From Hippophae tibetana (Eukaryota > Streptophyta > Magnoliopsida > Rosales > Elaeagnaceae), in NCBI GenBank assembly GCA_037013495.1, contig CM072810.1:110057898-110121897 (forward strand): a DNA stretch of 64,000 nt, read 5' to 3'. The translations under genes were made by a program, and so were the position numbers. Positions 10,665 through 22,573 of this stretch are shown here, in pieces. Under the pieces are notes generated by a model. That model was given only the letters and a program-made list of their open reading frames with translations, was not told the DNA's origin and did not search any database. Position 1 is the first letter of the stretch, and every line of letters starts with the position of its first letter.

Positions 10665-13600
10665 GTTGGTGCATATATGTCTCTTATGCCCAACTTGTCA
10701 AGTGAGTTGTAGAAGTTCCTTGCAGACACAGATTTTGTGAGTATATCAGCCAATTGATCTTCTGATTTAACAAATGGAAGCTTAATAATCTTTTCTTCAA
10801 GATTCTGTTTGATGAAGTTCCGATCCACTTCAACGTGCTTCGTGCGATCATGTTGAACTGGATTGTGAGATATGGCAATGGCTGCTTTGTTATCACAAAA
10901 TAAGTTCATTTCAGAGTTAGGAGCAACACCAATCTCAGTTAGAAGTTTTTTCAACCAAAGGAGCTCACATATTCCCTTGACCATTCCTCGAAATTCAGCT
11001 TCAGCACTGGATAAGGCAACTACATTTTGCTTCTTGCTTCTCCATGTGACAAGGTTGCCCCCCACGAAAGTAAAGTACCCAGCAGTAGATTTCCTATCCT
11101 TCATATTCCCTGCCCAGTCTGAATCTGTATATCCAAGGACTTCCAATTGACCATTCTTTGAAAACATAAGTCCTTTCCCAGGGGAGGATTTTAAGTAACG
11201 AAGTATTCACATGACCGCATCCATATGGTCTTCACTTGGGCAGTGCATGAACTGACTCACGACACTCACAGCATAAGCAATATCAGGTCGAGTATGAGAT
11301 AAATATATGAGTTTACCTACTAACCGTTGATATCTCTGTTTATCTGTTGGTACTTGGTCCACATATTCTCCGAGTTTATGATTTTGAACCATTGGAATAT
11401 CGACAGGTTTACAATCTAGTAGTCCTGCCTCTGCTAGTAGGTCCAGAGTATATTTCCTTTGGGAAAGACATATGCCTTGTTTTGATCTTGTTACCTCAAT
11501 ACCTAAGAAGTATTTGAGCCCTCCTAAGTTCTTCATTTCAAACTCATTTGACAGTTGTTCTTGAAGCTTAGAGATTTCTTCTTTATCATCCCCTGTAATG
11601 ATCATGTCGTCTACATAGACTATAAGGACTGTTATCTTCCCTAATCGATGTTTTAGGAAAAGAGTATGATCAGAGTTGCTTTGTTGGAACCCATATTTCT
11701 TCATTGATGAACTCAACCTACCAAACCACGCTCGAGGTGATTGTTTTAGTCCATACAATGCTCGCTGTAATCTACATGCAGTTTCTTTTCCTGATGTAAC
11801 AGTATATCCTGGTGGGATATCCATGTAAATCTCTTCTTCAAGGTCACCATGAAGGAAGGCATTCTTCACGTCAAGTTGGTGCAATGGCCAATCTAAATTT
11901 GCTGCAAGAGATAACAAAACTCTCACAGTTTTTAGTTTAGCCACAGGTGAGAAGGTTTCTTGATAATCTATCCCATGTTTCTGTGTATATCCTTTTGCTA
12001 CAAGCCTCGCCTTGTAACGATCAACTAACCCATCTGCTTTATACTTAATGGAGAAAATCCACTTGCATCCTACCATCTTCCTCCCTTGAGGCAACTCGCT
12101 TAACACCCATGTGTTATTCTTCTGCAGTGCCTCAAATTCCTCTTTTATAGCTTGAGCCCATTTTGGATCAGATAAGGCTTCTTCAATGCTACTCGGAATT
12201 TGACACGAGGAGAGTGTTTGTGCAAATGCCCTGATAGGTTCTGATAACCTTTGAGTAGATACATAATTTGCTATTGGATACTTGGGTTGTCGTTCTTCTC
12301 TTTCTGGGGAGTATCGATTTGGAGGTTTACCTCGATTGTGTCTGAAAGGTAAAACATAACCAACAGATGTATCTATAGCATTAGTCTGTAAAGGTGTGAT
12401 AGGATAGCTTACCTCAGGAGTGTTCTCAGCAGGAGGATCATTGGGTACTAGAGAATGGAGGGGTACATCAACCACTTCATCTTCTGGAGATTCAATTACT
12501 ACTTCAGCTTCAGTTCGTGGAAGTTCAAGCTCGGGTCTAGATACGGGCTCCTCCATATTATTGGCACGTTCCGAGTATGTTGGACTCGTGTCTAATATTT
12601 CAACATCAAGCCAATTTCGTTCTTCACCATAACTCTCCTCCTGAAGAGTGTAATTGGATACTGGTGATGGGAAAAAACATTCTGATTCGAGGAAAGTGAC
12701 ATCCATGGTAGTATAGTTTCTTTTAGCAATTGGATCATAACATCGGTACCCCTTTTTTTGTACACCATATCCCAAGAATACACATCGGACAGCACATGGA
12801 TCCAACTTAGTTCGTTGATTTTTATGGAGGTGGACAAAAGCAACACATCCAAAAATTCGGGGCGGAAGCATCAAAATAGTAGGCAAAGGAAGATGATCAG
12901 ATAACACCTTTAATGGAGTCTGAAATTGTAAGGTCTTTGTGGGCATTCGATTCAGTAGATACACAGCTGTAGTAACAGCATCACTCCAGTATTTATTAGG
13001 CATATGTGCACCGATTAGTAAGGCCCGAGCCGTTTCTAAAATATGCCGATTTTTTCTCTCCGCCGTCCCATTCTGTTGTGGGGTTTGTGAACATGAGGTT
13101 TCATGGAGAATACCATGGTTGTCAAAGTATGTCCGGAATTGTTGATTAACATACTCCCCTCCATTATCAGACCTAAGTATCTTAATTTTTTCAGAAAATT
13201 GTGTCTGAACCATGGTGTGAAACATGTGAAATGTAACAAATACTTCATCTTTATGTTTGAGAAGGTAAAGCCATGTCATTCGTGTACAATCATCAACAAA
13301 AATAACAAACCAACGATGACCCGATGACATAACGACCGGGGAAGGTCCCCAAACATCAGAATGTACCAAAGCAAAAGGAGCCACACTTTTATTCATGCTC
13401 ATAGGATAAGACGCCCTATGACTTTTTGCTAGGATACAAGTATCACATTTGAAATCTGAATGTGTGATATTTGAAAATAAACTGGGAAGTAGGTGCTTTA
13501 AATACCCGAATGATGGATGCCCAAATCGACGATGACATAGCCAAATCTGTCGTTCCTTGTTACCAACAGTATGTTGCATGTGATTGACTCTTCCTGAACT

Positions 13601-15028
13601 GAGGTCATCCACATAATATAGCCCTCCTCTCCTAGTACCACGCCCAATGATCTCCTTGGTGAGAATATCCTGTAGAAGGCAAAAGGTAGAATACATCAGT
13701 ACTACACAGTTAAGATCTGAAGTGACCTGACTTACAGACATTAGTCGGTTTGACAGAGAGGGTACAAGCAAAGTATTAGATAATGATAATGAAGGAGATA
13801 AGGTCACTGTTCCAGCTCCTGTAACTGGATAAGTGACCCCATTTGCATTGGCAACACGGCTCCGTCTTGGCTGGGTTGTATTGGAGAGATCGTTTGGGTC
13901 AAATGTCATGTGATCTGTAGCTCCAGAGTCTAGAATCCACTCATCTTTCTCATTACGAGTAGGGATGTGAAATGCTTTACTTGAAATACCTGGATCTTGG
14001 GAAGATTCGGCTTGAGAAGTAAGGGATAGTGAGGCATTATTGGTAGCCACAGCTGCTCGCCCAGTAGTGTCCCGTTTCTTCCGTGCTTGAAGATCATTCC
14101 ACCATTCTGGATACCCATGTAGTTTGAAGCAGTTTTCCCGGGTGTGTTTGGAGTTTCCACAATGGCCACATTTCATGTCAAGAGATGGTGGATTTCCCGT
14201 GGATTTCTTGCTACCCAAGGAAGTTCCTATTTTTGGTGGCATTAGGTTATGATGTCCCTTGACCCCTTTAAAAGCCATAACAGCTCCGGGTGTCGTATCT
14301 ACACCTGTGATCATCACGGTCTGCCTGACCTCTTCCCTACGGACGAATCCATAGGCTTGTTCCACCGTAGGGAATGGTTTGATCTGAAGCACATCACTTC
14401 GAGTTTTATCCAATCTATCATCAAGTCCATCGAGGAAGGTATACACGCGATCTTCCTGTACGATGGAGTTGTATTTTTGTATATCAATCGCACACTCCAT
14501 TGGATTAGGACGACGGAAATCAATTTCACGCCACAACCCTTGAAGGTCATTGTAGTATTTTTCAATGGATCCACCTGCTTGTTTCGTACGAGTAACTTGA
14601 CGGCGAAGATCATATACTTGAGACGTGTCTGTCCCATCATAGTAAGTGGTAGCCACCGAATCCCAAACCTGTTTTGCAGTTGGGAATCGGATAAAATTTG
14701 CAATTAAGGAGGGGTCCATCGAATTGATCAACCATCCTTTGACAATGGCGTTTTCAGTACGCCATCTCCTAAATAAGGGGTCAGTTTCAACAGGTTGAGG
14801 AAAATCCCCATTAATACATCCCAGTTTATCTTTGCCAGAGATATACATCTCCACCACCTGGGACCACAAGGCATAGTTGGATCCTCCCAACTTGATACTA
14901 ATGGGAGCAGTCGACGCTTCAGTTGGCGGAGGTTGTGAGCTGATCTGAGCTCTAGTTAGAACTTCCGTCATTTTCGCCGTCAAATCTTCCAACACGAAGT
15001 TGGTAGTTAAATCTCTAGATTCCGCCAT
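10661..15028 (-). pseudogene. Copia gag-pol polyprotein with one in-frame stop
   Basis: One frame of 1,456 codons with a single TGA at 11207-11209 after residue 1273. Order in the protein: gag domain about 40-250; zinc knuckle about 287-303 (C-x2-C-x4-H-x4-C); aspartic protease with DSGATDHM near 366; GAG-pre-integrase about 495-540; integrase with D near 558, D near 621 (RSDNGGEY) and E near 657; reverse transcriptase about 970-1210 with QLDVKNAFLHG near 1052 and YVDDM near 1138; then, past the stop, RNase H with DSDWAG and SSAEAEF, and a C-terminal ADILTKS. The stop falls between RT and RNase H and stands where related elements have Arg (CGA to TGA, a CpG transition). The start ATG at 15028 gives MAES. 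As written, the protein would lack RNase H, so the element would need readthrough or help from a relative. Confidence 0.95.
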
Positions 15029-15038
15029 GAAATCTAAA

Positions 15039-15063
15039 TTTTTTTTTTTTTTTTTTTTTTTTT
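15039..15063. repeat. Poly(T) run of 25 bases
   Basis: An uninterrupted T run, poly(A) on the coding strand of the copia element. It lies just upstream of the gag ATG in the leader. Confidence 0.9.
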
Positions 15064-15188
15064 ACACTTCGTACACTATATATAGAAAAATTCCGTAACC
15101 CTAAAAAAAAATTCCAATTGAGCGCAGCTTCTGCGTTCTAACCCTAATTCAAAATTCCCTTTTTTTTTCCTCCATGTGCAGCCCTTTC

Positions 15189-15297
15189 TTCACGCAGCTT
15201 CTTCTTCACGCAGCTTCTTCTTCACGCAGCTTCTTCTTCACGCAGCTTCTTCTACACGCAGCTTCTTCTTCACGCAGCTTCTTCTTCACGCAGCTTC
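15189..15297. repeat. 15-bp tandem repeat in copia leader (7 copies)
   Basis: Seven copies of TTCACGCAGCTTCTT, nearly perfect (one TTCTTC to TTCTAC change), in the untranslated leader. On the element's own strand the unit is GA-rich. Copy number probably varies between family members. Confidence 0.93.
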
Positions 15298-15431
15298 TTG
15301 CAGCCTCTGTTACGTTTTCCTTCCCTCAGCTGCAGATAAACTTACAGCTCCAACACGCACAGAGACAACGTGAACTGTAACCCGAAAAACAGATTCTCAT
15401 TCGCACAGTCCTCCTAAGGTGGTGCTCTTCG

Positions 15432-15519
15432 TCTGCTGCTTTCTTCTTCTTCTTTATCTGCTGCTTTCTTCTTCTTCTTTATCTGCTGCTTTCTTCTTCT
15501 TCTTCGTCTGCTGCTGCTA
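15432..15519. repeat. 25-bp tandem repeat in copia leader (3+ copies)
   Basis: Three copies with a 25-bp period starting TCTGCTGCTTTCTTCTTC at 15432, 15457 and 15482, followed by a partial copy. Confidence 0.9.
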
Positions 15520-15714
15520 GAACTTCCCTAACAAAAAATTTATTTTCGCAGAGCAGAGTTAGCCCTCCACCTAGACGGTTGCGAATCCGGTCAGCCAACA
15601 TCTACAACTGACGTTGAGCAGAAATGGCCATCTTTATACTAGATGGTCGCAGCACTGGTGAGTGGTATATTTTTTTTCCAGTATTGTAACTAATCGGTTT
15701 CAACAAGTAAACAG

Positions 15715-15870
15715 AATTCAGGAGAAAACAGAAATTAGGAGAAATCAAAACTGGAGAAATCAGAACTGGAGAAATCAGAAATCAGAAATCAGGGGAAATC
15801 AAAAAACAAAAAATCAGGGGAAATCAAAAAATCAGAACCAGAAAACAGAAAACAGAAAACTGGAATCAAA
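15715..15870. repeat. GAAATCAG-type imperfect repeats in copia leader
   Basis: Irregular repeats of GGAGAAATCAGAA, AAATCAGGGG and GAAAACA between the primer site and the upstream leader repeats. They contribute to the open + strand frame at 15662-15928, which is a chance frame. Confidence 0.75.
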
Positions 15871-15921
15871 TGGTCTGAGAACAGAGATCAGCATAACAAG
15901 TAATTCCATAAGCAATAACTT

Positions 15922-15933
15922 GCTCTGATACCA
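15922..15933 (-). other. Primer binding site (initiator tRNA-Met type)
   Basis: Minus-strand TGGTATCAGAGC directly after the 5' LTR, complementary to the 3' end of plant initiator tRNA-Met over 12 bases, as in most plant copia elements. Confidence 0.92.
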
Positions 15934-16155
15934 TGATAAAACTTGTATTTCTCTGATTTAACATGTATATTTCATTATTGTTTCTGTTCTATTTTTACAA
16001 TAGTTTACAATATATGTATATAAGGAAAACGAAAATTAAACAATAACCATAAAACCTGCACATCCAGGTTTTATGGCTCCACTAATATTATTGTCTGCTC
16101 AATGTTTTACTCCATTGAGCATTTGTGTCTGCCACTGTTATAGCACACACCAACA
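15934..16155 (-). repeat. 5' LTR of the young copia element
   Basis: 222 bp, the same length as the 3' LTR and differing at one position. Followed outward by the GATCT duplication at 16156-16160. Confidence 0.95.
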
Positions 16156-16177
16156 GATCTCATTCTTGGTGGGTGAA

Positions 16178-16183
16178 TTTATA
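16178..16183 (-). promoter_or_regulatory. Orphaned TATA box of peptide gene 2
   Basis: Minus-strand TATAAATTCAC. The surrounding + strand text (TTGGTGGGTGAATTTATAGG) is nearly the same as the promoter of peptide gene 3 (TTGGTGCGTGAATTTATAAG). Before the copia insertion it lay about 80 bp from the ATG of gene 2; now it is 5.8 kb away. Confidence 0.65.
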
Positions 16184-16199
16184 GGAGGAGAAATACATC

Positions 16200-19077
16200 C
16201 CAATATGGATGGAGAAACATATAAATGGGAAGTGCCTCTGATTTGTTTCTAATAAAACGTTCTTAAATTAATATTTGATGATACTATTAATCATCGTAAT
16301 TAAGTATCATTAATTATGACTATATAGTAAATTTTTATAATTAAAAAAAAGTATTATATATCATTTTATATTTAACGTTATATAATTGAATTTTTTAAAA
16401 TTAAATTACAATCATTTATATCATTCAATTAAACATATTCAATATTACTAAAGTATTATTTTTATTTTTATTTTTATAAGTAATAGTCTGTTATTTTTTG
16501 TAATTTGACTCTCTTTTTTTTTACAAACAAGTATCATATTATTAATAAGGATGTTTCTTGTATTAGAAATAAATTTATGGGGTAAATAATGCAATTAGTA
16601 CGTTTTCAATATTAAACTTATATGGTAAATCATAATTTCTTAGAGCTAGATTTGTAAATTTTATTCTTCTTTTTTTATGTTTAAATTCAAGTTTTTGAAT
16701 TTAATTTGTTTGCTAACTAGTAATGTTTATCTTTTCAGTTTAACCTAATTTTGAAACTTTAAAAAACAAATTTAGTGTGCACAAAAAAAAATTGTATTTG
16801 TGGGAGAAAAAGGTTTCATAAGTAAAAGAGAAAAAAAAATACAATGTATCAATTGTTCACCCTTCTCAAATTTTTTTCTATTTTTTTTTATCATAATGGA
16901 GTATTTAAGTCTCTTTTCATTCATTAAAATAAAAATTACATATAAGATTCAAATTTGATTTCAGCGATTGAAAAATCTTATTACCTTAAAAACATTTGAT
17001 TGCTGTAGTATTACGTCTTATATTTGGAAAGATTTACTCTTAAAAAAAATTATTTGACTAAATTTGATATATATACTTTCCTTCCCCCCACCCCATTCAG
17101 TGTAAACAAAGTATGTTAAAAAATAAAACACTTGTTAAAAACAATCTAAGAAACATACTTCAATAATATTTATATAAAATATATATACTTTTTAGGTTAT
17201 ATACTTATATACATTCTAACAAAATGAATATGCGTTTATATTTTTCTAACATATTACACATTCATGAGTAACAACTAACAAGCATTACATAAACTAGTAA
17301 TGAACATATATTCAAAACTTGTACAAATTTGTACAATTATTTATATTTACTCATAAAATATAATAGAGTATTTGCAAAAATATAAAAATACGAATGTAAT
17401 AAGATAATTTTGAAAAAAAAAATTGAAAAAAAAAATATGTAAGAAGTATTTGAAGAAACTGGAAAGGCAATTAAAAAAACATGAAATCAGGAGGCGGATT
17501 AGAAATGAAAACAAAGGTGGGCTACAAGTTTTTTGGTGTTATTAAATAAATAATTTCAGGATCTGAATTCGAACTAGTTTTCGGTATTTTATTCCAAACT
17601 AAATTGATCAAAACTCAAAGTACAGAAAGTATTTTGGAAGTAAAAATATTAGTATTAAAATATTCAAATTGAAAATCATGGCTAAAATAGTTTTATTAGG
17701 ATTAGGTAATTTAGTCGCATCTTATTAAATAAAATGTATACATTTAACTCTATATTATTAAATTAGTATTTTAATAGTTGCAAGATTTAATAAAAAGTAT
17801 AATAATTATCCAATTAAAGTAGAATACTTATTTATAGGAGGAAAATTTGTTTTTATAAAAATATTTATTATTTTATATCTTTTATCAAATATTATTGTTC
17901 ATTTCTTACAAAAATAATCATATGCATCTTAACAACCATGTCCATCTCCACTGTACTTTTTGGTCTACACGTACATTATTCTATTTTTTTGCTCACCAAT
18001 TAATACTCTTTATTGTTTTTTATGGAACAATAAGTTAAAATTATGTAATCATTAACTCATTTGAAACATTATCTCTGTTAATGATAACGATTACCATCAT
18101 CTCATTTCATCTAATCTTCTTGATCACATTATGCTTTTTTAGTACTTTGTACTCGATTAAAGTCATTTTCAACTTAGATTTAGTCGAATATAAGGTGATC
18201 AAAAAGAATGAAAAAATTAATAAGATAAAAAAAATGAGCTGATAATAGTGACAGTTAGGACTAGAGAAGACATTTCAAATAAACTAGTCATGGTCGTGTC
18301 CTAACTACAGATTCAGTAAAAAAAATACACTTTCAAATTGTTCTACAATAAACATTAAAAATTGGTTAGTTGATAAAGGAATAAAATGATATAAAGGGTA
18401 TAGATGAGAGAATTATAGAAGTTGACGGTAATTTTTAGTATAGTATTAGATGTTTTCGTATTAAAATAAACAAAACAAACAAGTAAATGCATAAAATAAT
18501 ACCAATTTTCATAAAGAGAAAATTACTTTCTATAAATTAGTTTTTAAAAAAAATGAATCATTGGTATATATTTTTTTTAAATAGAAACTAATAATATATT
18601 AGTTTGATAATATAAATTCAAATATCTCCATTTTATTTAATAAAAATATTTTTAAATTAGGAAACTCCTAAAAGATAGTTTGTTGTGTTGATTGAAATTG
18701 TGAGTTAAAATATGAGGCGTGTAATCTTATTCATTGATTAAATCAACTGAATGAAAAAAGTTTGAGATCACTAAATTATAATAGGTAAAGGTAAGAACAA
18801 GTACGTAGTATAAGAAAGATTGTTTATGCATAGGGAACTCAGAAAAGTATCTTACCCCACGCGCAAGCACTGTATTAGATCTTCTAGCCTACATTTGTAC
18901 ATTTAGATAAATGGAAGGATGAAGGGTATAAATAGAGAATGCACAAACTATTTTTTCCGTTTAAATAATGGGTACGGCACTAAAATTCCTTTATTTTTTA
19001 AATTTTTTCTACGATATAATTATTTACAGTTTTAGCCCCAATAAGTATTGTTCAAATTATAATACAAAAATTCATCA
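16200..19077. other. AT-rich intergenic DNA
   Basis: No gene, RNA or clear element ends seen. It would have been the far upstream region of peptide gene 2 before the transposon insertion. No further copy of the peptide motif was found here. Confidence 0.55.
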
Positions 19078-19870
19078 ATGCTGAAGCTCTACCACGATAA
19101 GAGCTGGACAAATGCTAACGATTTAGACATTAAAGAAACGGATCACACTACTTTTGTGTTTTACTTTGAGGATGCTGCTAAATTGGATGTAGTGCTCAAG
19201 AAGGTGCAAAGGCTTGAATCAGGTATGTCTCCTTTTAATTTGGTATTTGATTTTACTCTAATATGGGTCGAGATCCATGATCTTCCAATAAATTGGATAG
19301 TTGATGCAATTGTGCAAAGAATAATTAGTTTTGTTGGTTCTATGTGGAGGAAATTGATCGATTCTCTCTCTAACTAGAGACTCTTTAAGATTGGTTAGAA
19401 TGTGTTTAGATTTTGATATTTATAAGTCTCTGGTTCCTAGTGCTTAGATCCCATACACAAATTATTATGTATGGGTGGATTTCAAATATGAGAAACTGTC
19501 AAAATTTTGTTACTATCCTAGAAAAATAACTCATCAAAGTAGATTCTATGATGTACGTGGATAGTGATGTATGCATAAGTTTTGGGAGGAATAATGCACT
19601 ATATGGTGAATGGTTGCATTCAAACCTGAACATGGAGTTTCCTAATCAATTGAAAAGTAGTGGATTAAAGAAGAAGACACTAAGGGATTTGTGTTTTGTT
19701 CTAGAAATACTAGTGACAAGAAGAAAGTGGGAGGTAGAAATGTGTGAGGAAAAAGAGAACCTAGTTTCAGGTGTTTGTATGGTAAAAAATGTGGGATTTG
19801 CTAGTGGTATAGAGAGTGCAAAGGTTGGGAAGCACATGAGGAAAAACTTTAAGATGAGAGCTTCTTGAGT
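19078..19870 (+). pseudogene. Decayed LINE ORF1-like fragment (DUF4283/CCHC)
   Basis: The open frame at 19078-19377 encodes 99 residues of the DUF4283 type. FVFYFEDAAKLDVVLKK fits the conserved F-x-F-x2-E-x-D region, and FTLIWVEIHDLPINW fits the conserved WVQIHDLP motif. Past a stop, other frames contain a damaged zinc-knuckle region with only one clear Cys left (FCYYPRKITHQ would be FCYYCGKIGH), then YGEWLHS, which matches the YGPWLRA that follows the knuckle in plant LINE ORF1 proteins. A second open stretch (19548-19868) continues the lysine-rich tail. Stops and shifts make it a pseudogene. No LINE reverse transcriptase follows. Confidence 0.7.
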
Positions 19871-20410
19871 TATATTTAGTGTGATTCATCTCTTATTGTG
19901 CAGAATGTGGCCTTAGAGAGCAATAGATCTTTTGATATGTAGATAACTTTAACAGATTTGGCTAAGTGAGTTGAGTTAATTGCTGACTCGGTTGTGTTGA
20001 ATATAATTTTTGGAGCTATTGAAGTGTATTGGTAAGGTTACTTTTGTGGCTGGTCTAGTTTGTTCTTGATATGTTTGGTTTCTTTTGTTGTTGAATTTTG
20101 TGTTTTGTTTCTTATATTGTTTCAGTTTTTGGTGATTGTGTGTTGTTTTTTTGTTCTTGTTACAGATTAAACTTATTCTACTTCTTTATGTGAATCTTTT
20201 AGAAAACAAATAATAGAGCTCAAAATAAAAACATGCATAAAATCAATTGACGTTATTTCCTTTAGAACTTTTGTTTCCCTAGCATTGGTTCTAGATAAGT
20301 GTAGTATTTGATTCCTTAAGTTATGATTTGGTTGCTAAAGTTAGAGCTGCTTAGTGATTTATATAAGTGGTTTTGGTTTTACTTTCTAGCTAGCTACTTG
20401 TAATTAGATT
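19871..20410. other. TG-rich intergenic DNA, possible LINE flank
   Basis: About 200 bp of T/G-rich sequence (20030-20200) follows the LINE fragment. It could be decayed LINE or unrelated. No feature can be supported. Confidence 0.3.
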
Positions 20411-20585
20411 TGTAAATTTCTTGTTTTTTTATTTTCAATTAAATAGATTTATATTGTAACCAAAACAACATTAAGCAGTACATATATAATAAAATAGTCT
20501 GTAAATTTCATGTTTTTGATTTTCAATGAAATAGATTTCTATTGTGAACAAAAAACATTAAGCAGTAGTGCATAATAAAATAAAT
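20411..20585. repeat. Direct duplication of ~88 bp
   Basis: Two adjacent copies (20411-20499 and 20500-20585), both starting TGTAAATTTC and both containing ATTTTCAAT-AAATAGATTT and ACATTAAGCAGTA, with roughly 10% differences. Confidence 0.85.
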
Positions 20586-21747
20586 AACTTGTTAACTAGC
20601 TTAATAGCTAACACAAACAAGAAGTATTGGAAGGTAAATAAGTGTTAGCTATGATAGGATTAGATGGATTTAGTTATATATTAAAAATTCAAATAGATGA
20701 CTGATAAATATATAAAATTCGTAAAATGTTGTCCAAAGATCCCAAATATATATATATATATTCTCTTTTTATCGACTTTCATATAATAGTAAGTAATAAG
20801 AGACTCAAACATCTTTTTTATCCTTATAAAAATTGAAAATCACACTTTCAATCACAGATAGGAGTATATATTTATCTTGGTAGCTAGGGAGCATGGCACA
20901 CCTCAATCCCCCACACTCATATATATGTGTCATAATGATTTTGGTTGTTAGTTGGTAAGTGCCTTATAATTATTATTTTTAAAATTCTATTTTACTTTAA
21001 CTTCTTATATATCAACTTCACATTAATCAAGTAAAAGATTCTAGCTAAAATGCCCACTTAATTTGTTTAAATAGATATTTTTAACTTTTTAAAATGACAA
21101 TGACTATGAAATATTCAATTTTAAGTACGGGCTCAAATTTATTATTCTCTTTTTTTATTAAAATTATAATAAAACGACGGGTTCGATTATCCGTAGTTAT
21201 TCGCACCGATGATTCAATTTTTATCAAATAAATTTTAAAAAATGATATAATTTTAGATAAAAGTGTATTAATTATTACATATAAATTATGAAACAAATTT
21301 AGATAATCATAGTTCATATTAATAGCATTTATAAGTTCAATCACAATTTTACTGTGAAGTTCTAGATATAAAATAAAATCTTGAAAAATACATCAATACC
21401 TAATGTCGATTATAATTATATGAAATTCCTATAATTTATATTTTGTCTAGAAAAAAAAAGATGAACATTTTGGTATAATTTAAGGGTTTTTCCCCCAAAT
21501 TTTTTTTTAAATTATATCCTAAAAGTGAATGTTGGATTTAAAGTCGAAAATAAATGTTTCTTATATTAGTGGTTCTTTTTTCTTTTTTTTTTCTTTTTTT
21601 TTTTTTTGCTAATACAACAATTTATATACTATAATAATAAAACAAAATGCATGATAGTATCATGGCCATTACCACATAATAATTTAAAGAATGAATAATA
21701 ACATTTTGAAGTTATGATCATATTTAATTAGTATTATAACATAATCA
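20586..21747. other. AT-rich intergenic DNA
   Basis: No supported gene. The minus open frame at 21081-21344 is Ile/Asn/Lys-rich and looks like chance. Confidence 0.5.
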
Positions 21748-21813
21748 TCATAGAAAATTCCAACAATGATTATCATTAGAGTCGTCGTCTTCATCTCCAT
21801 TGGAAGCCTTCAT
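21748..21813 (-). CDS. Possible 21-residue small ORF
   Basis: An ATG at 21813 on the minus strand opens a 21-codon frame with an acidic centre (GDEDDDSNDN) and a C-terminal HCWNFL. The 150-300 bp upstream on the same strand look like a plant 5' leader (pyrimidine-rich stretches, TCTTCATTTG, TTTTAGCTACA before the ATG). That is the only reason to note it. It is short enough to be chance, and I recognise no family. Expression data would decide. Confidence 0.2.
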   Translation of the reverse strand: MKASNGDEDDDSNDNHCWNFL

Positions 21814-22573
21814 TGTAGCTAAAAAATGCAGAACTTGAAAGGATATGGACAAAAGGGGTTTTGTAATGTAGTAAGAATCAACCTAAATAAAAGGTAAGAG
21901 GAGATAAAGGATAACAAATGAAGAAGATTGATATAAAAATTATGAAGATCAGAATCTTATGCTGATGATCAAAATTTGGCCGTGGCTTTTTTTTTTCTTT
22001 TAATAAGATGAAACAACTAAAACTAATGAACTTTTTTTTCTCTCTACTTTCTCTCTAAGATTCTATTAGTGGGGGTATATCAATTGCTAAAAGTAATATT
22101 TATACAAATTTTAATGTCAATTAAGGATATTTTTATATTAAAATATTATCATATATTGTATGCTTATATGGAAAAAGAAATTGTATTAATTTGTATAAAA
22201 ATTAATTCCATACCAAATTCCATATGGCTAGGATGAGTGATAATACTGCAACTAACTTAATTATATGTAGAAGCTAGGATGAGTGGGTTTGCACTTAGAA
22301 GGGATGTAAACAATTTTTTTTTAAAGGTGCACTTAATTTTATTTTATTTTTTGTTTAATAAAGCAAAAATTATATAGTTAAACATTCGAATTTGAGTTCA
22401 TAATATTCATATACGTAAGAAAATAAGATAAATAGTAAACTGAAATTCATAATAATTTTTTATTATTATATTAATATATTACACCGGCAGATAAGTAAAT
22501 ATTCTTTGATCACGTCTTATTTTGTAGCATATGGGAATATCGACAACCTTATATAGTTGGTGTATTTGGAGGC
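21814..22573. other. Intergenic DNA downstream of peptide gene 3
   Basis: AT-rich. GCTAGGATGAGTG occurs twice within 60 bp (22228 and 22272). No gene seen beyond the possible small ORF and its leader. Confidence 0.45.

Larger units (their letters stand above)
10432..16155 (-). mobile_element. Young full-length Ty1/copia retrotransposon
   Basis: A complete element of 5,724 bp on the minus strand: 222-bp LTRs (10432-10653 and 15934-16155), primer binding site, polypurine tract, one gag-pol frame and a GATCT duplication on both sides. By eye the LTRs differ at one position only (GCCTGC versus GTCTGC), 0.45%, so insertion is recent. The gag-pol frame is open for 1,455 sense codons apart from one TGA. 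An 889-nt leader between primer site and ATG holds several simple repeats. The element sits in the promoter or 5' UTR of peptide gene 2, in the same orientation as that gene. RNA made by the cellular machinery from its LTR would run toward the gene. Confidence 0.96.

Noticed and set aside
14249..14707. 152-residue + strand frame inside the copia element
   Set aside because: Antisense shadow of the gag region on the minus strand.
15174..15380. + strand frames with repeated SSRSFFFTQLLLHA text
   Set aside because: They are translations of the 15-bp leader repeat, which keeps any frame open; not a gene.
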